Assembly (NCBI RefSeq): GCF_914767665.1
Contig: NC_059502.1
Span: 8,742,001 to 8,806,000 of the forward strand
Direction of reading: 5' to 3'
DNA length: 64,000 bases
Origin: Harmonia axyridis
Taxonomy: Eukaryota; Arthropoda; Insecta; Coleoptera; Coccinellidae
In this document: one piece after another, positions 35,092 to 47,117 of the stretch
Layout of the letters: the number at the start of each line of letters is the position of its first letter
Numbering within the stretch: the stretch's first letter is position 1
Notes under the pieces: generated by a model
Told to the model about the DNA's origin: nothing
Database searches by the model: none
Seen by the model: only the letters and a program-made list of their open reading frames with translations
Program-made: the position numbers and the translations under genes

Positions 35092-35122
35092 GTACGACAC
35101 TACAGCCATTATTTTAACATAG

Positions 35123-36856
35123 AATGCTAGCACCCAGCATGTGCCGGTAACTTATGATCTGTCGAAGTTTGCCTCCTGTCAAGTTTTAGACCGAATCTAG
35201 TCCGTTTTTCAAGGTACTTGAATCGGGAAATAATGAAGTGCAGCTTGAAGGTACTTTTCATTTATTTACCTTTATTTTTCTTCGCGGGGGGGCTTTGTTG
35301 AGATTTTTCTGAAGGAGGTTAGATTATTGTTCGGTTAGGGACCGATGGCAGATGAAATATTATCAGAAATCTCAGAGATGTTCGATAATTTGAATGATGG
35401 AGAATACAATGTGACAAATTTTAAACAAGAACGAAAACTCTGTTCATTCGATTGAAAAATCGTTCACATCATTGATGTCAATTAAATTATCAAAACACCT
35501 CATCGGTGGAAAAATTAAGAAAATTTTGACAGAGTTACCTAAAATTAATTTTACAATAATTACAATATAATTATTAAATAACAATGAATAATAACCAAGT
35601 AATAATTAAATCTACATTTTCCAAATATAAAGGGTCTTTATAAAATAATGTTCGTTACTTACACTGCCAGCTATTCAAAATTATACGATTTTGGACATCA
35701 TTTACTAATTAAAATTTTCAGAACGATATATGTTATTACTCTTATTTTGAAAAAAAATTGAAATACCAATTAAATTTTCAAAAAAAGTCTCTGGAAACTT
35801 GAATAATTCAAATCTTTCATCACGTAATAAGAAACAAACTGGATTGGGAGAACTATGAAAGGAACTAGTAAGCTCACGGAGTATTTTGAATAGGTATACC
35901 ACAAGGACCAGTTCTCAGACCCGAAAATATAAATAATGAATATTCCCTCAAATTTCCACGAATTTCATTCTGAATTTGCATCGAATTCATATACGAAATT
36001 TATTGAACCCTCCAAGAATAAATACTCGATTACCTACTCATTTATGCAACATATTCTTAGTCGAATCCTTCTTCCAATAAATTATATCGATTATCAACAA
36101 TCTGGAAGTTAACGATTTATACATATAGAAACAAGTATAGTCCTTTTGGGCGGCTAGTTTAGTTAACCACAATCCCTTAAATCTACGAAAAGATAATTCG
36201 AAGAATGACAACACCAAACAATGGTGGTTTACTGATAGAAATCTCTAAGGGTGACTTTCAAAGAATGCAAGTTGTATGGGTCACATTCCAACGGGTGGGC
36301 ATTGGAACTGTTTGGTTTTATTTGGGAGTTTCAGCCTTGTTGTTTATTTTATAATTCGTTCGAAGAAGATTTTCAATGGAATTATTTTTTATTTGCTTCC
36401 AAAAAAAAGTTTCTGTATTTCGAATATATCTTGAATAATGGGGATATCAATAGTTCTCCTTGAAATTTTCTATTTAGCTTGAAACTGTCAGTTTATATTC
36501 AAATTCAAATTTTGATCACGATCGAATATACAATAGTTTTGGAATTATAAGGAAAACGAAAATTATTACGAATTTAACAAACAATTTTAATGTTCTTGTT
36601 TGGTGATCTATCTGTCCAAGTAATTCATTATAATTAGTTGAAACCATAAGAATTGAGCAACCGGTTCTTCTCCTAAAATGTTGGAATCACTTCATTCTGT
36701 CTTTATTATCCAATTATTTTTGAGAGACCTACTAAAGTACTTCTACTTCAGAGTTTGAAAACTACTTTTTACTGTTGATCTTTCTGTAATATTATCTTTA
36801 TTTTATTCGTTAGTGACAGAAGCATTTTCGACTTTGAAAATTCTACAGAAGATCTA
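35123..36856. other. No recognisable feature
   Basis: AT-rich DNA with nothing identifiable. If 34973-35091 is an exon, this would be intron. Confidence 0.4.
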
Positions 36857-37794
36857 ACGGGTGTTTTTTTTCGAGGTATATAACTTTAAGTTGGCATTTC
36901 TGTTCAAGATGGCGACCGCTTTAACAGCTGTCAAGTGATTTATTCTCAGTTTGGTTTGGCAATTCATCATGAATAGACTCACGCCTGAACAACGTTTGCC
37001 AATAGTGCAATTTTATTTCGAAAATAATGAATCTGTGCGGAATACGTATCGCGCACTACATCCATTTTATTTTGTTTAGCGATGAAGCGCACTTCTGGTT
37101 GAATGGCTACGTCAACAAACAAAACTGCCGCATTTGGAGTGAAGCTAATCCTCAAGTGTATGTCGAAACACCGTTACATCCAGAAAAACTGACTGTTTGG
37201 TGCGCTTTATGGGCTGGTGGAATCATTGGTCCGTACTTCTTCAAAAACGATGATGGCCAGAACGTTACAGTCAATAGTGATCGGTATAGAGCCATGATTA
37301 CTAACTTTTTCATTCCTGAATTGAACAACCATGATGTCCAGGAGTTGGTTCCAACAAGACGGCGCAACATGTCACACAGCTCGTGCCACAATCGATTTAT
37401 TGAAAGACACGTTTGGTGACCGCCTAATTTCACGTTTTGAACCAGTGAATTGGCCTCCAAGATATTGTGATTCAACACCGCTAGACTACTTTCTGTGGGA
37501 CTATGTAAAGTCATTGATCTAAGCGGATAAGCCACAAACCCTTGACAATTTGGAAGACAACATTCGCCGTGTTATAGCCGATATACGGCCACAAATGTTT
37601 GAGAAAGTCATCGAAAATTGGACGTCCAGATTGGACTACATCCGAGCCAGCCGTGGCGGTCATATGCCAGAAATCATATATAAAATGTAATACCACAAGA
37701 TTATCTTGCGGATAAATAAAATTCATGTCAATCGAATAATCCATCGTTGTTTTATTGCAATTTAAAGTTCTATAGCTCTAAAAAAAACAACCTT
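36857..37794 (+). mobile_element. Internally deleted DDD mariner-like element, copy C
   Basis: The left end is TA-ACGGGTGTTTTTTTTCGAGG. The right end, reversed, is TA-AAGGTTGTTTTTTTTAGAG. The element is 938 bp with the same internal junction (CATTTTATTTTGTTTAGCGA) as copies B and D. Confidence 0.92.
37027..37682 (+). pseudogene. DDD transposase catalytic part, frameshifted (copy C)
   Basis: The frame opens at an alternative ATG (37027) and runs into FSDEAHFWLNGYVNKQN. A 2-bp deletion near 37345 (GAGTTGGTTCC where the other copies have GAGCTGTGGTTCC) shifts it just before the second catalytic block. TAA at 37519-37521, after KSLI, adds a stop. The C-terminal RASRGGHMPE is still readable. It is inactive. 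Confidence 0.85.
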
Positions 37795-37796
37795 TA

Positions 37797-40632
37797 CATC
37801 TCTTTGCGCTTAATTCTATGTTTTCATGACATGTCACTTTGCAGATTATTTCAATTCGGTCATGCAGAATTTCATGAAAGAATAACATGAATACAAAAAA
37901 GCTCCCAATTTTATGTCAGTCTTTTTCAAATTTCGACACATTCAATCTGCATTCAATTTGATCGTTCATAAATGATTATAATTTTTTTCGGACACCCCCG
38001 TATTTCTCAGATGACCTCAAACTGTTCATCCTTCATCGCCTGAAGCATAATATTCCAGGAGAATCAAACACGTAAATATCAAAAAACTCCTCTTAATGAG
38101 TACCTTTAGTACTTCTCCAACTCGAGTGCTCACCTCAAGTTTCCTTTAAGGAAATTCAGTTGGTGTTGAATAATAACAACCTTTCACTTCTTGCATGACT
38201 CCTTTAATGAGGCAATCAAGCGTGATGGGCCCACATATCATAATACACGAAATTATACTGAGTGTTTGGAGACCATTTGGACAATGATCAGGTAAAAATA
38301 GAAGACAGAAAATGTTTTCGAAAATTTGGAGAAATTTCAAAAGATTCTGATGATTTTTGATGGCATTAGAGATTCGATTTAAAAAAAAAATACTATTCCG
38401 CTAACCCAAGTTAATTTTTCGTGAAAGCAATAAAAACACTGCTTTGTATTTTTGTTGAAACATACTCGAATACAGATAAAAAAAAACCTTCATGATTGAT
38501 CCATTAAATCGGTTTGAACCGTTTGAACTTTATCCAAGTTTTCGAAAACACCCTGTATCTCGAAAACCAGAGTCCAGAGGTCACTTTAAATGTCATTTTC
38601 CATCTCGCACATATGTCCTCTATCTTCACTTGAGCGTTGTTCCACTGATCACCAGACACCCTGTATGCATTATTGTTATTGATCTGAATTGGCTGAAAAC
38701 GATTTGACCATATCGATGTTCAGACACTTAACGTCGTATCTATATACGTAAAAGGTGAACACTATACGTTTTAAGCTAGAGACTCTCAAAAAGGCAACAT
38801 CTACACTTCAGTTGAGGACGTTTGATTTGAATATCGTGTGAAATTAGCATAAAAATTACAATGGTTATCCACGTATGGGAAGTTTGTAGTCTTTGTAATA
38901 CGGGGTATCCCAGAAATAGTGGACAATAATTCATCAACATATTCTATGAGCAAAAATATTTGGGGGAAATTCAAATAACTTTTTTTCTATGGTTCTGGTT
39001 ACTCGATGAAGATCAAATTTTGCTCGGGGCTTCAAATTGTCTCTCTATTACTGAAAATTTCATAGTACGTTCAAACTGTGCGAACTTCACAGTAGTCATA
39101 CCAATTTTCATGATTTTTGCTCCGAAGAAAATAAATAAAATCTTTCTTAAGAGTCGGACATTTGGAGAGCGATGAACATTTATTATTTGATTTATCAAGG
39201 GCATAAAACATATCCTATTTATCAAGGAATGATGCCAAAAAGTTGTTTGTCATATTATCGATGAAGAAACATTCACTGGAATGGAAAGTGTGTATCTGTT
39301 CATATCAACATCAACTGAAATCAACCGAAACTGGACTGATTGAAGCTCATTTGAAGGTCTAGTCTAGAAACACAGCGAGGACGAGTAGCTTCAGGGTGGT
39401 AGAAACAGATGGCGTTTATATCGATTCAAGCCACTGCATATTATGCTTCCTCTTTGCCATAATCATCTTTAAAATTTCAAAATTTTTGTCGCAATATGTA
39501 TTTCAGAGCTTTCTGAACAACTTTGGTTTCGTGTTTGTCTGTATGTGTGTCCGCAAATTCTTGTATGTAACAGTCTTTTACAATTCTTATCTAATTTAAA
39601 TGAATTTGGTATAGTTATCCCGTTTGGGTTTTCATATGGTCCCATACGAATTTCTGCTTTTCAATATTGTAGCATCTATTGGCAGTGGTTAATTTTATTG
39701 AACTTTTTCACATCCCTATTGTTATCTTTATCTTATAATGAATTTGAGTTGAGGGGCTTTAATTTAGAGTTTTTCATAGGAGATGGACTAGGTTGTGAAA
39801 ATATTTTATTTATTGTCATAATAGCTATGCACATCTTTAGTTTGGAGTTTCTATCTTGCATAGTTGTAGAGATGTTTTGAAAAGTTGATATACTGTTTCT
39901 GGAAAGAAGTTCTTTGACAAGCAAATTTTCGGGACTGTCTTATATACTCGTTCTCGAAGAATAGATCAATTAGTGAAGAAATTAGAATTCCATAGTTTCG
40001 AAAAAATGAAGCAAATTTTTCTTTATGTCCTGTCCCTACCAATTGAACATATGTATATGATAATTAAAAGTTGATAAGCAAATCGACTCAATTCTATTAG
40101 GGAGTGTTTTTCAGGTACACGTCAACAATATTACGCTGGAATAATTAAATCCTACTTTTATTTCGATAACAAACGAACAATGGTCTCACCATCTCAAAAA
40201 TGGCATTCCCTAGATGCCGTTCCATTATACAAGGAGTGTGTCGATTCACAGAAATTCAATAAGGAAATTTTAGATTGTGCCGCTTGACATTTGCTCCTAT
40301 GCAAATTCGAATCGATGCAATAAATAATTTATCGCGTACGAGCATAAACTCAACGTTTGCCAATAACAATAACACGCTAGATACAGCGAAAGAGTTTCGG
40401 AGTTATGGACGACAGACCGATCTTTATGTTACAATTATTGCACATCTATGGTCGTTGATCGGAAGAATATAATTGGTCGATAAATTCAGATCTTGTTTCG
40501 AAATATCTAGTGATTAGAATGTCCGCTAAGTTCATTTAGTGGTGTATAAGAATCGGTCTTACTCATTAACTGACCCTTGGGGAACACCTTCAAAACGCAT
40601 CGATGTGCAAAATGAAAGCAGCATATACATAT
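37797..40632. other. Mostly featureless; ACACCCTGTA relic near 38548-38665
   Basis: ACACCCTGTATCTCGAAAAC at 38548, and AGACACCCTGTATG at 38649, are transposon-end words but are not inverted relative to each other. Otherwise the stretch is AT-rich with chance frames, several of them hydrophobic (39545-39880). No gene is supported. Confidence 0.35.
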
Positions 40633-41740
40633 GGGTTGTTGGATAATTTTTGTTTGTTATGTTGGTACACTCTTCATATGTGTGTGAAGTTTCATTTCAA
40701 TCTGCCAATTCATTCTTTATTTACAAGTCATTTAGTATCAATGTGTCACATTATTTTTTCACAATGGAAAAATCAAGTATCGTTTATATCGGTTTAAAAG
40801 CAAAGTAAATTTATGAACAAATTTTGAAAGTGTATAAAGACTCTTCGCCTTCAATTAGTGCAGTAGAACTATGGGTTGCTGTTCGTACAAAACTTGAAGA
40901 TGATCCACGTCAAGGGCATCCAAAAGAGCCACATCAGAAATTGAAGAAAAAATACAGGATATCGTATTGGTTGAGTGAATGGAAGAGATTTAGTAGAAGA
41001 CTTAGATATATGATTGGGCAGTATAAGCAATATTTTGACTTGGTCAGTATTGGGTTTAAGAAATCTTTGTGCTAAATGGAAACCAAAACACATTCAGATG
41101 CGATTTCCTCAGCAACATTTAGAGCTTTTTCGAAAGGATAAATTGGATTTTGTGCATCGACTCGTCGCTATGAGACTTGAGTCTATCACCATGATCCTGA
41201 ATCGAAAAAAAAGGCTAAAGACTAGTGTGAGCCTGGTTCTTCGGCTCTAAAACGAGTTCGTGACCAGAAATCGGCCAAGAAGGTGTTAGCATCAGTTTTT
41301 TGGGATGCGAAAGGAATTTCTCGTTTGTGGATTACTTGAAAACTGGTAGAACAAATTCTGACTATTATTATAACCTTTTGAACCAGCTGAAGGGAAAAAT
41401 TCGTGCAAAAAGACCCGGTTTGCAGAAGAAAAAAATTCTTTTTCATCTGGAACATGCACCGAGTCACAAGAGCATTTCGACAATAGCTGAAATCCGTGAA
41501 TAAAAGCTCGAATTGTTAGAGCATCCACCGTATTCACCAGATTTGGCCCCAAGCGAGTTCCAACTGTTTCGAAACCCAAAAAATTCATGCTTGGAAAGCG
41601 TTTTTGATCAAACGTAATGAGGTCCTAACAGCTGTAGAAGTGTATTTTGCCACCCCTTCCAGATTCTCACCTCAGGGATGCAATTTCAAACCATAAAATT
41701 GTGTTTTTCTTATCGAACCGCAAAACTTATTGAACAATCC
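40633..41740 (+). mobile_element. Mariner element with both ends, degraded
   Basis: The left end GGGTTGTTGGATAATTTTTG resembles the reverse of the right end (GGATTGTTCAATAAGTTTTG when read inward), an imperfect terminal inverted repeat. The length of about 1.1 kb fits a full-length mariner. The transposase lies between, on the plus strand. Confidence 0.78.
40764..41650 (+). pseudogene. Mariner transposase pseudogene
   Basis: MEKSSIVYIGLKAK is followed by a stop at codon 15 and then IYEQILKVYKDSSPS, KLEDDPRQGHP, LCAKWKPKHIQMRF, FVDYLKTGRTNSDYY, IRAKRPGLQKKKILFH and LELLEHPPYSPDLAPSEF, the ordered landmarks of a mariner transposase. A frameshifting deletion falls on the first catalytic block (ATGAGACTTGAGTC in place of an MDETW coding sequence). 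The second block reads HLEHAPSH where HQDNAPSH is expected, so the second Asp is Glu. Only the third Asp (SPDL) survives. The subfamily is not assigned. Confidence 0.85.
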
Positions 41741-42397
41741 TGGCTAATACTCGACTTCCACACAAGACGATTTGAAAAGACAGTTCTAGAGACATTTTTA
41801 GTACTTTTGATTTGAATTAAAAGTCACTATTCAAAAAAAGAAAAAATATCATGTGAAACACGCTGGAAAATTCTATTTTTCGTGATTGGCGTTCTCCAAC
41901 AAAGTCACATGTTTTTTTGACGGTACTGTTAGATACGTAGTTGGTTTCAAGTGACCTTGAAGTAATCGTATCGAATGCCGTTGTTGCCAACCTAACCGTA
42001 AGATCAACAAATGTCAGGACTCGTCACCGGCTAACTTTTTGCGCCAGAAAATCATGGAAAATGCCAACAGGACTGCCTCAATCCCAAATACCATCCAGTT
42101 CTCAGAAACAACATGGCACTTCTCACGATGCAGAAGATGTATGCGTCTCGACATCGAGTATCCTCATGCACGATTTGAAGAGAATGTAACCGGAGGAATA
42201 CAAAATTGCAGGCCGTTCGGATCTCTTCAATTCAACAGCAGGATGGTACGTACACGACCTCCATTTGGTACCGTGGTGAAGGTAGATCTCGCAGAGGTAT
42301 GTAAAAATCAAGTTTCATTACTGCGGCAAGATAGAATGATTAGGTAGTTGCTTTATTGCCGACTTGCGGGTAATAAATTGCCAGGAATTTGTCGTAC

Positions 42398-42408
42398 CAG
42401 TGGCGTGC
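42398..42408. other. Possible orphan hAT-type end
   Basis: CAGTGGCGTGC resembles hAT-type termini and the ends of the element at 50626-50834. No inverted partner was found nearby. Confidence 0.3.
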
Positions 42409-43127
42409 ACGCTCGTAAGAGGACGGTCGTATTTGTGCTTCCACCATTTTCGACCGCGCATCCGCCAAAATTTAATATCTTGATTTGGATAATATAGTGC
42501 TTTTCAAATGACGAAATAACAATAATTTGGGATGTCGTACTCTTCAATAACAGTGTTTTTTATCCACAAAACAATAACATTGTTATTTGGCTGCATAAAC
42601 ATCGTATTTTCCTCTACACAACCGGAGATCAGTTTATTTTAATCAAAAACTAGACGAAATATATATGGAAGTAAATGACAAATATCTATATTTCTTGGAG
42701 GATGTCGAAAAACCTCTTTACTTCGTGGTATCTTATTATATCAAAAAATCATTCAGACGTACTTTGAAATTTGTTGTCTTTCTCTAATAGTTCTCGAGAT
42801 GCTCTGAGAGAGCAACGAATTTGGGAAACCCTGTACATGTAGGTGTTAAGTATTATTATCTATTCATCAATTTCCCATTATTCTAAAACAAAATATGAGA
42901 ATACCTTACTCAAACAATCTGCACATACGTTTTCATTAATGCTATTTGGGTGTTATTTTGGGTATCTGTTATTTGCTAATTGTTATGTGTTATTTATTAA
43001 GTGCTATTTGCCATTTAATTCTTTATAAATACCCACAAAGTGAGTTTTACTGAATTAAAAAGCCTCAATAAAGTTTGATTCCTTATTGTGTTTATCCCGA
43101 TCTTTGTAAATTCGTATATTCCTGTAT

Positions 43128-43133
43128 AAAAAA
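43128..43133 (-). terminator. Pol III terminator of the tRNA gene
   Basis: Six A on the plus strand give a TTTTTT run on the transcribed sense, 3 nt after the tRNA 3' end, the usual RNA polymerase III stop. Confidence 0.8.
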
Positions 43134-43136
43134 TTC

Positions 43137-43228
43137 TGCTCCAGGTGAGGCTCGAACTCACAACCCCGGCATCGCTCACGCTTACTGACTTATAAGTACC
43201 GTGCGCTAACCAATTGCGCCACTGGAGC
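43137..43228 (-). tRNA. tRNA-Ile (anticodon UAU) with an 18-nt intron
   Basis: The minus strand folds as a complete cloverleaf. The acceptor is GCTCCAG/CTGGAGC, the D stem GCGC/GCGC with loop AATTGGTTA, the anticodon stem CGGTA/TGCCG, the T stem GTGAG/CTCAC with loop TTCGAGC, and the discriminator base is A. The loop CTTATA carries anticodon TAT at 43192-43194. An intron of 18 nt lies at 43173-43190, one base 3' of the anticodon, the canonical position. Eukaryotic tRNA-Ile(UAU) genes typically have an intron. Box A (TGGCGCAATTGG) and box B (GTTCGAGCC) are intact. It decodes AUA. All stems pair and a terminator follows, so it is probably functional. Confidence 0.96.
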
Positions 43229-43450
43229 TGTGCTATAAATAGGGGACGCTTGTCTACAAGGTGCGTACGATATTGGGCATCCCAATTCAGTTTGTCATTT
43301 CTTATGGGACTTGTATAATTCACGTTTCGAGGGTTATTTTTTTAAATAAAATAGTAGCAATTTCTTGTTAGTGAACTGAATTGGAATTGATCCTTCTTGG
43401 TTTTTTTTTCTTTTGATTCAAAATGAATCCTCTTATTGAAAAACCCATAA

Positions 43451-44032
43451 AGTAATAAACATAGATACAGGGAGTATACGCAATTTTTACATGTCCCCAA
43501 CATGGTTAGATTACGTTGTCTGATTGTGATATACATATTTTCAAATTCACAATTTTACTATATCGTTATAAATGTATATTATATTGTATGAAATATATTT
43601 ATTTGAGTGATTCCCGATTAAATACGCTAATTCATTTGTAAACCGATATTTTTCATAATTGTCGAATTTATAATAAGCAGAATAGTTATTATTTTCTGTA
43701 TCTACCTGCTGAAATACAATTTTTGGCAACTTTTGCTCTCCTAATGTCATCGGTTGTTTCACGTCGTTTGGCGCGATTGAAGTTTGTTTTCTGAATTTCT
43801 GATATATTTAGGTATTCATTTCGATATCTGTTGAGTTAATATGAAACCTTGATTCACTATGGGACATAAGAAGTTCGTTTTTGTTGGAGAAACTCGCGAA
43901 TTGAGTGAAATATCGTATCACTGATATGTTTTCATTTCCGCGCGCTTCATGTCAAATTGGATAGTTCATGTTAAGGACAAAATTTGCTTCGTTAAAATGG
44001 CTTATGTTCCCTCTATCTATGTTTATTACTCT
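43451..44032 (+). mobile_element. MITE family K, copy 1
   Basis: The ends are AGTAATAAACATAGATACAG and, inverted, AGAGTAATAAACATAGATAG. The 582-bp body shares its sequence with 54760-55195 (same orientation) and 53200-53787 (reversed), including ATCGGTTGTTTCACGTCGTT and GAAGTTTGTTTTCTGAAT. It is non-coding; the frames within it are chance. Confidence 0.88.
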
Positions 44033-45204
44033 GAGGAAAAACCCTTTACTTTCCAAGGAAACTGTGAAACTTCCAGGATTGGTATAACAAGATTCCGAAT
44101 GTTTATGATCAAAAAAAACAAACCGAAATCGACAAATCTATTTCATCGAATTCAATCAAGGTCACTTGAAGTTCTTAGTAAAAAAATTCCCATGCCCCAG
44201 CAACGCAGTTCGAAAATCGATTTCTTATCGAACTTATCAGATATTCCTAGCTACAAGCGAGCAGCTCGTCCAAAGCAAATATTTACTGGACCTCTCAGTA
44301 CATATCTTGCATCTGTCTGAGAGATAACTCTTGCCGTTCTTTGTTGACTGTTTGAAGTTGAGCAAGCAGAACTATCTAACGAGAAGAACGACTTCATTAT
44401 CATAATTCGAAACCAGGCATTATCGCATTTCAGGACGATTTTTTTCATACAGAGTGTTCACGTGAGAATTTCGCAGCATATGTCCCTGTATATGAATACG
44501 GGCAAGGCGTGAAATATAACCCTTGTTGTTTTGCCTATCTGTGTTGGCTGCTTTCAGCTATGAGTTTGTGTTGGTTGTTTGTACGATTATGGTTCGTTGA
44601 ACTTTTTCATTTGGGAATAATGTTCTGTTAGATTTTACCCGCGGCTTCACCCACTTCTAGACGTTTTGTTGTTTTGCTGGTTATTGCAGTTGTTATTTAG
44701 ATGAACGGAGCGTTATAAGTGATTGAAATATTATAATAATTTTAGGAGTTTGCCGAAAAACTTTGCGAGTGCTTCAGAGCCACTTTTTGATTCTAGTTGT
44801 AGCGAAACCATCGAGGCTTCTACATTTCACCAGGACACTTGTTTTTCCTTGTTTTTTTTTCATGTGGCACCTACTGTCGCTAATAATACATCTTCACTTT
44901 GTTCGTCATTGGATTAGATAACTGTTATGATAAATTGCCAATTGCTCGTTTCACTCTCTTTTTGTGGTGTATTCAGCCTGGGTATAGCAATACAGGCTTT
45001 AGCCTAGACAGTGTATCAAGACTAGATATTGTTTTGTTGATTGTAATGAATATAATACCCACATATGTCTGAAATCCTTCTATTGGACTTTATACCATAG
45101 TTGTTATTGAAAATTTTATTCTTCTTCTTCTTAGTGTGTCCTCTTTTTTAGAAGGTTGATGATCATCAAGATCCTCTTCTTAAATTAATTATTGAATTTT
45201 AAAG
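44033..45204. other. No recognisable feature
   Basis: The tail of a 123-codon plus frame (43949-44320) that starts inside the MITE reaches here; it shows no motif. A CTTCTTCTTCTT run is at 45119-45131. Confidence 0.35.
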
Positions 45205-46063
45205 CCAACACTTCAAGAACGGTGATTTTGACGTCGAAGACCAGCAAAGCGGTGGAAGAAAAAAGGTTTTCGAAAATGCAGAATTAGAGGCATTACTTGA
45301 TCACGACTCGTGTTATACGCAACAAGAATTGGCAGGATCATTGGGAGTTACGCAACACGCCATTTCAAAAAGTCTGAAAGTCATTAGAATGATTCAGAAA
45401 CCAGGAATTTGGGTGCTGTACGAGTTGAGGCCGAGAGATGTTGAACGTCGTTTGTTTGCTTGTGAACAGCTGCATGCAAGGAAAAGACGGAAGGGATTTC
45501 TGCACCGCATTGTGACTGGAGACGAAAAATGGGTTCATTACGATAATCCCAAGCGCAGAAAATCATTGGGATATTCCAGCAATGCTTCCACGTCGACGAT
45601 CCAAACGAATATTCACGGTTCCAAAGTCATGCTCAGTATTTTGTGGGACCAGCTCGGCGTAGTGTATTATAAGTTGTTGAAACCGACTGAAACAATTACA
45701 GGCGTTCGTTATCGAACTAAATTAATGCGTTTACGCCGAGCATTGAAAGACAAACAGCCGCAATACACCGAGATATATAATAAAGTAATTCTACAGTATG
45801 ACAATCATCGACCCTATGTTGCGATAGTGATTAAAACATACTTAGAAACGTTGAAATAGGAAGTCCTATCCCACGTGACGTATTCTCCAGGCGTCGCCCC
45901 TTCGGACTATCACTTGTTTCGTTCAATGGCACACGGCCTGGCTGACCAGCACATCCGATCTTATGAAGAAGTAAAAAATTGGATTGATTCTCGGATCGCT
46001 TCAAAAATGACCAGTTTTTTCAACGCGGGATTCTTACGCTGCCCAAAAAATGGGAGAAAGTAG
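45205..46063 (+). pseudogene. Mariner transposase pseudogene lacking the third Asp
   Basis: The readable order is FDVEDQQSGGRK, LAGSLGVTQHAISKSLKV (helix-turn-helix), DVERRLFACEQLHARKRR, GFLHRIVTGDEKWVHYDNP (first catalytic Asp), LWDQLGVVYYKLLKP, VILQYDNHRPYV (second Asp), a TAG stop in place of the conserved Trp after ETLK (45857-45859), and TYSPGVAPSDYHLF. In the last block the catalytic Asp of YSPD is Gly. MAHGLADQHIRSYEEVKNW follows. One stop and the lost triad residue make it dead, but a long frame (45329-45859) is intact. Confidence 0.88.
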
Positions 46064-46165
46064 TGGCCGGCAATGGATAATACTTTGAATCATAAATGTA
46101 TAACCAGTTTTTTACAATAAAGCCTCGAGTTTCGGAAAAAAACGGCAAAAGCAAAGTTGTACTTT
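45205..46165 (+). mobile_element. Mariner element, Mos1-like, 5' truncated
   Basis: Coding resemblance begins within the N-terminal domain at about 45205 (FKNGDFDVEDQQSGGRK), and no left terminal repeat is seen. The right end GAAAAAAACGGCAAAAGCAA, then GTTGTAC near 46155, looks like a mariner terminal repeat. Confidence 0.8.
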
Positions 46166-46169
46166 TTAG

Positions 46170-46378
46170 TTTTGGGGACTGTGACTCAAAATTCCACAAT
46201 TTTTGTAGTCAATTTTAACAATTTCAATGCGATGTTGGAGCGTGAGTGGTTCCATCTTTAGTAATGGCGTAATTTTCACTTGTCGAATGTGGAAAGTTGT
46301 GAGCTTCAAAAGCAGCCCATATAGCGGACTATTCAAAATGGAACCTGTTATTGGAAAACCCTTTATATCTGAAAATTT
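46170..46378 (-). mobile_element. 5' end of another mariner-like element
   Basis: The minus strand starts ATAAAGGGTTTTCCAATAAC, contains ATTTTGAATAGTCC, and then an ATG with MEPLTLQHRIEIVKIDYKNC, the N-terminus of a transposase related to those at 28-29 kb and copies A-D. It breaks off after about 30 codons, next to the Mos1-like copy. The TTCAAAATG.AACCT words are shared with 29320-29340. Confidence 0.7.
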
Positions 46379-47117
46379 TCCATTTCTGATTGAATTCAAG
46401 CGACTATGTATATTCATTTTCTGATTCTTATTACGTATAGAAATCTTTCAACCATGGAACGTTCAAATCTTGAAAATCCCCTTCCTTTTTATCTTATCGA
46501 ATAAAAATCATGACTCGGGAAAAATAAAAAAAAAAAATTCGAAAATCGAAAAATACTAAAATACACCTAACCGTGACCATGCGCAGCGGCAACAGCGCAC
46601 CAAGACCAGGACCTTCTCCCTCACTCATCATAAATCGTCCTTTCTGCGCACTGACCAATTTGCATCGATTCCTCGAAAGTACAGGGCAATAGATACGTGG
46701 TTTACAACCCGTCATCTAGTATGCCGTCCACGTCCATTATTTTGCACCGCCGCTAAGCCAGAGTCATAAACAGCTGAGGAATGAGGCAGCCATCAGCGGG
46801 TTTACCGTAAGACCAAGACGGCACTGAAAAAGAGCGAGAGCCTAGACGAGAAACTGGCCGGTGAGAAAGAGAGAGAAAGGCAGTCCAGCGAACGTCCGTG
46901 ACCTTCCTTCCTCCTCTTGTTGTCTCTACCCCCCCTTGACGTGAACGTGTGGATGAAGTTAGCCACCTTCACCGGTCGCGAGAATAGAGCTCTGTGGTCC
47001 AGGCGTGAGTGGTGTTGGGAGAGAAGGCTAGATGAAAGATTTTGAAATGCCCTCTTGTAATGTAGAGATGCGTCTATTATTTCCTTTGAAAAAATTTTCA
47101 GCAATTAATTCAAGTTT
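46379..47117. other. GC-richer stretch at about 46560-47000
   Basis: Purine-rich GAGA-type words and CpG sites occur here (around 46830-46990), together with a block GGTGCAAAATAATGG when reversed near 46738. The 100-codon minus frame 46802-47104 is Ser/Arg-rich low complexity. It could be regulatory; no gene is recognised. Confidence 0.3.

Larger units (their letters stand above)
41741..43136. other. Unassigned; GC-balanced patch at 41941-42300
   Basis: Overlapping plus frames of 82 and 102 codons lie at 41941-42347, with GCAGAG followed by GTATGT (possible donor) at 42296. No homology is recognised. The remainder is AT-rich. Confidence 0.25.

Noticed and set aside
37152..37535. 127-codon minus frame within copy C
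   Set aside because: It is the antisense shadow of the transposase coding strand; equivalent shadows occur in copies A, B and D.
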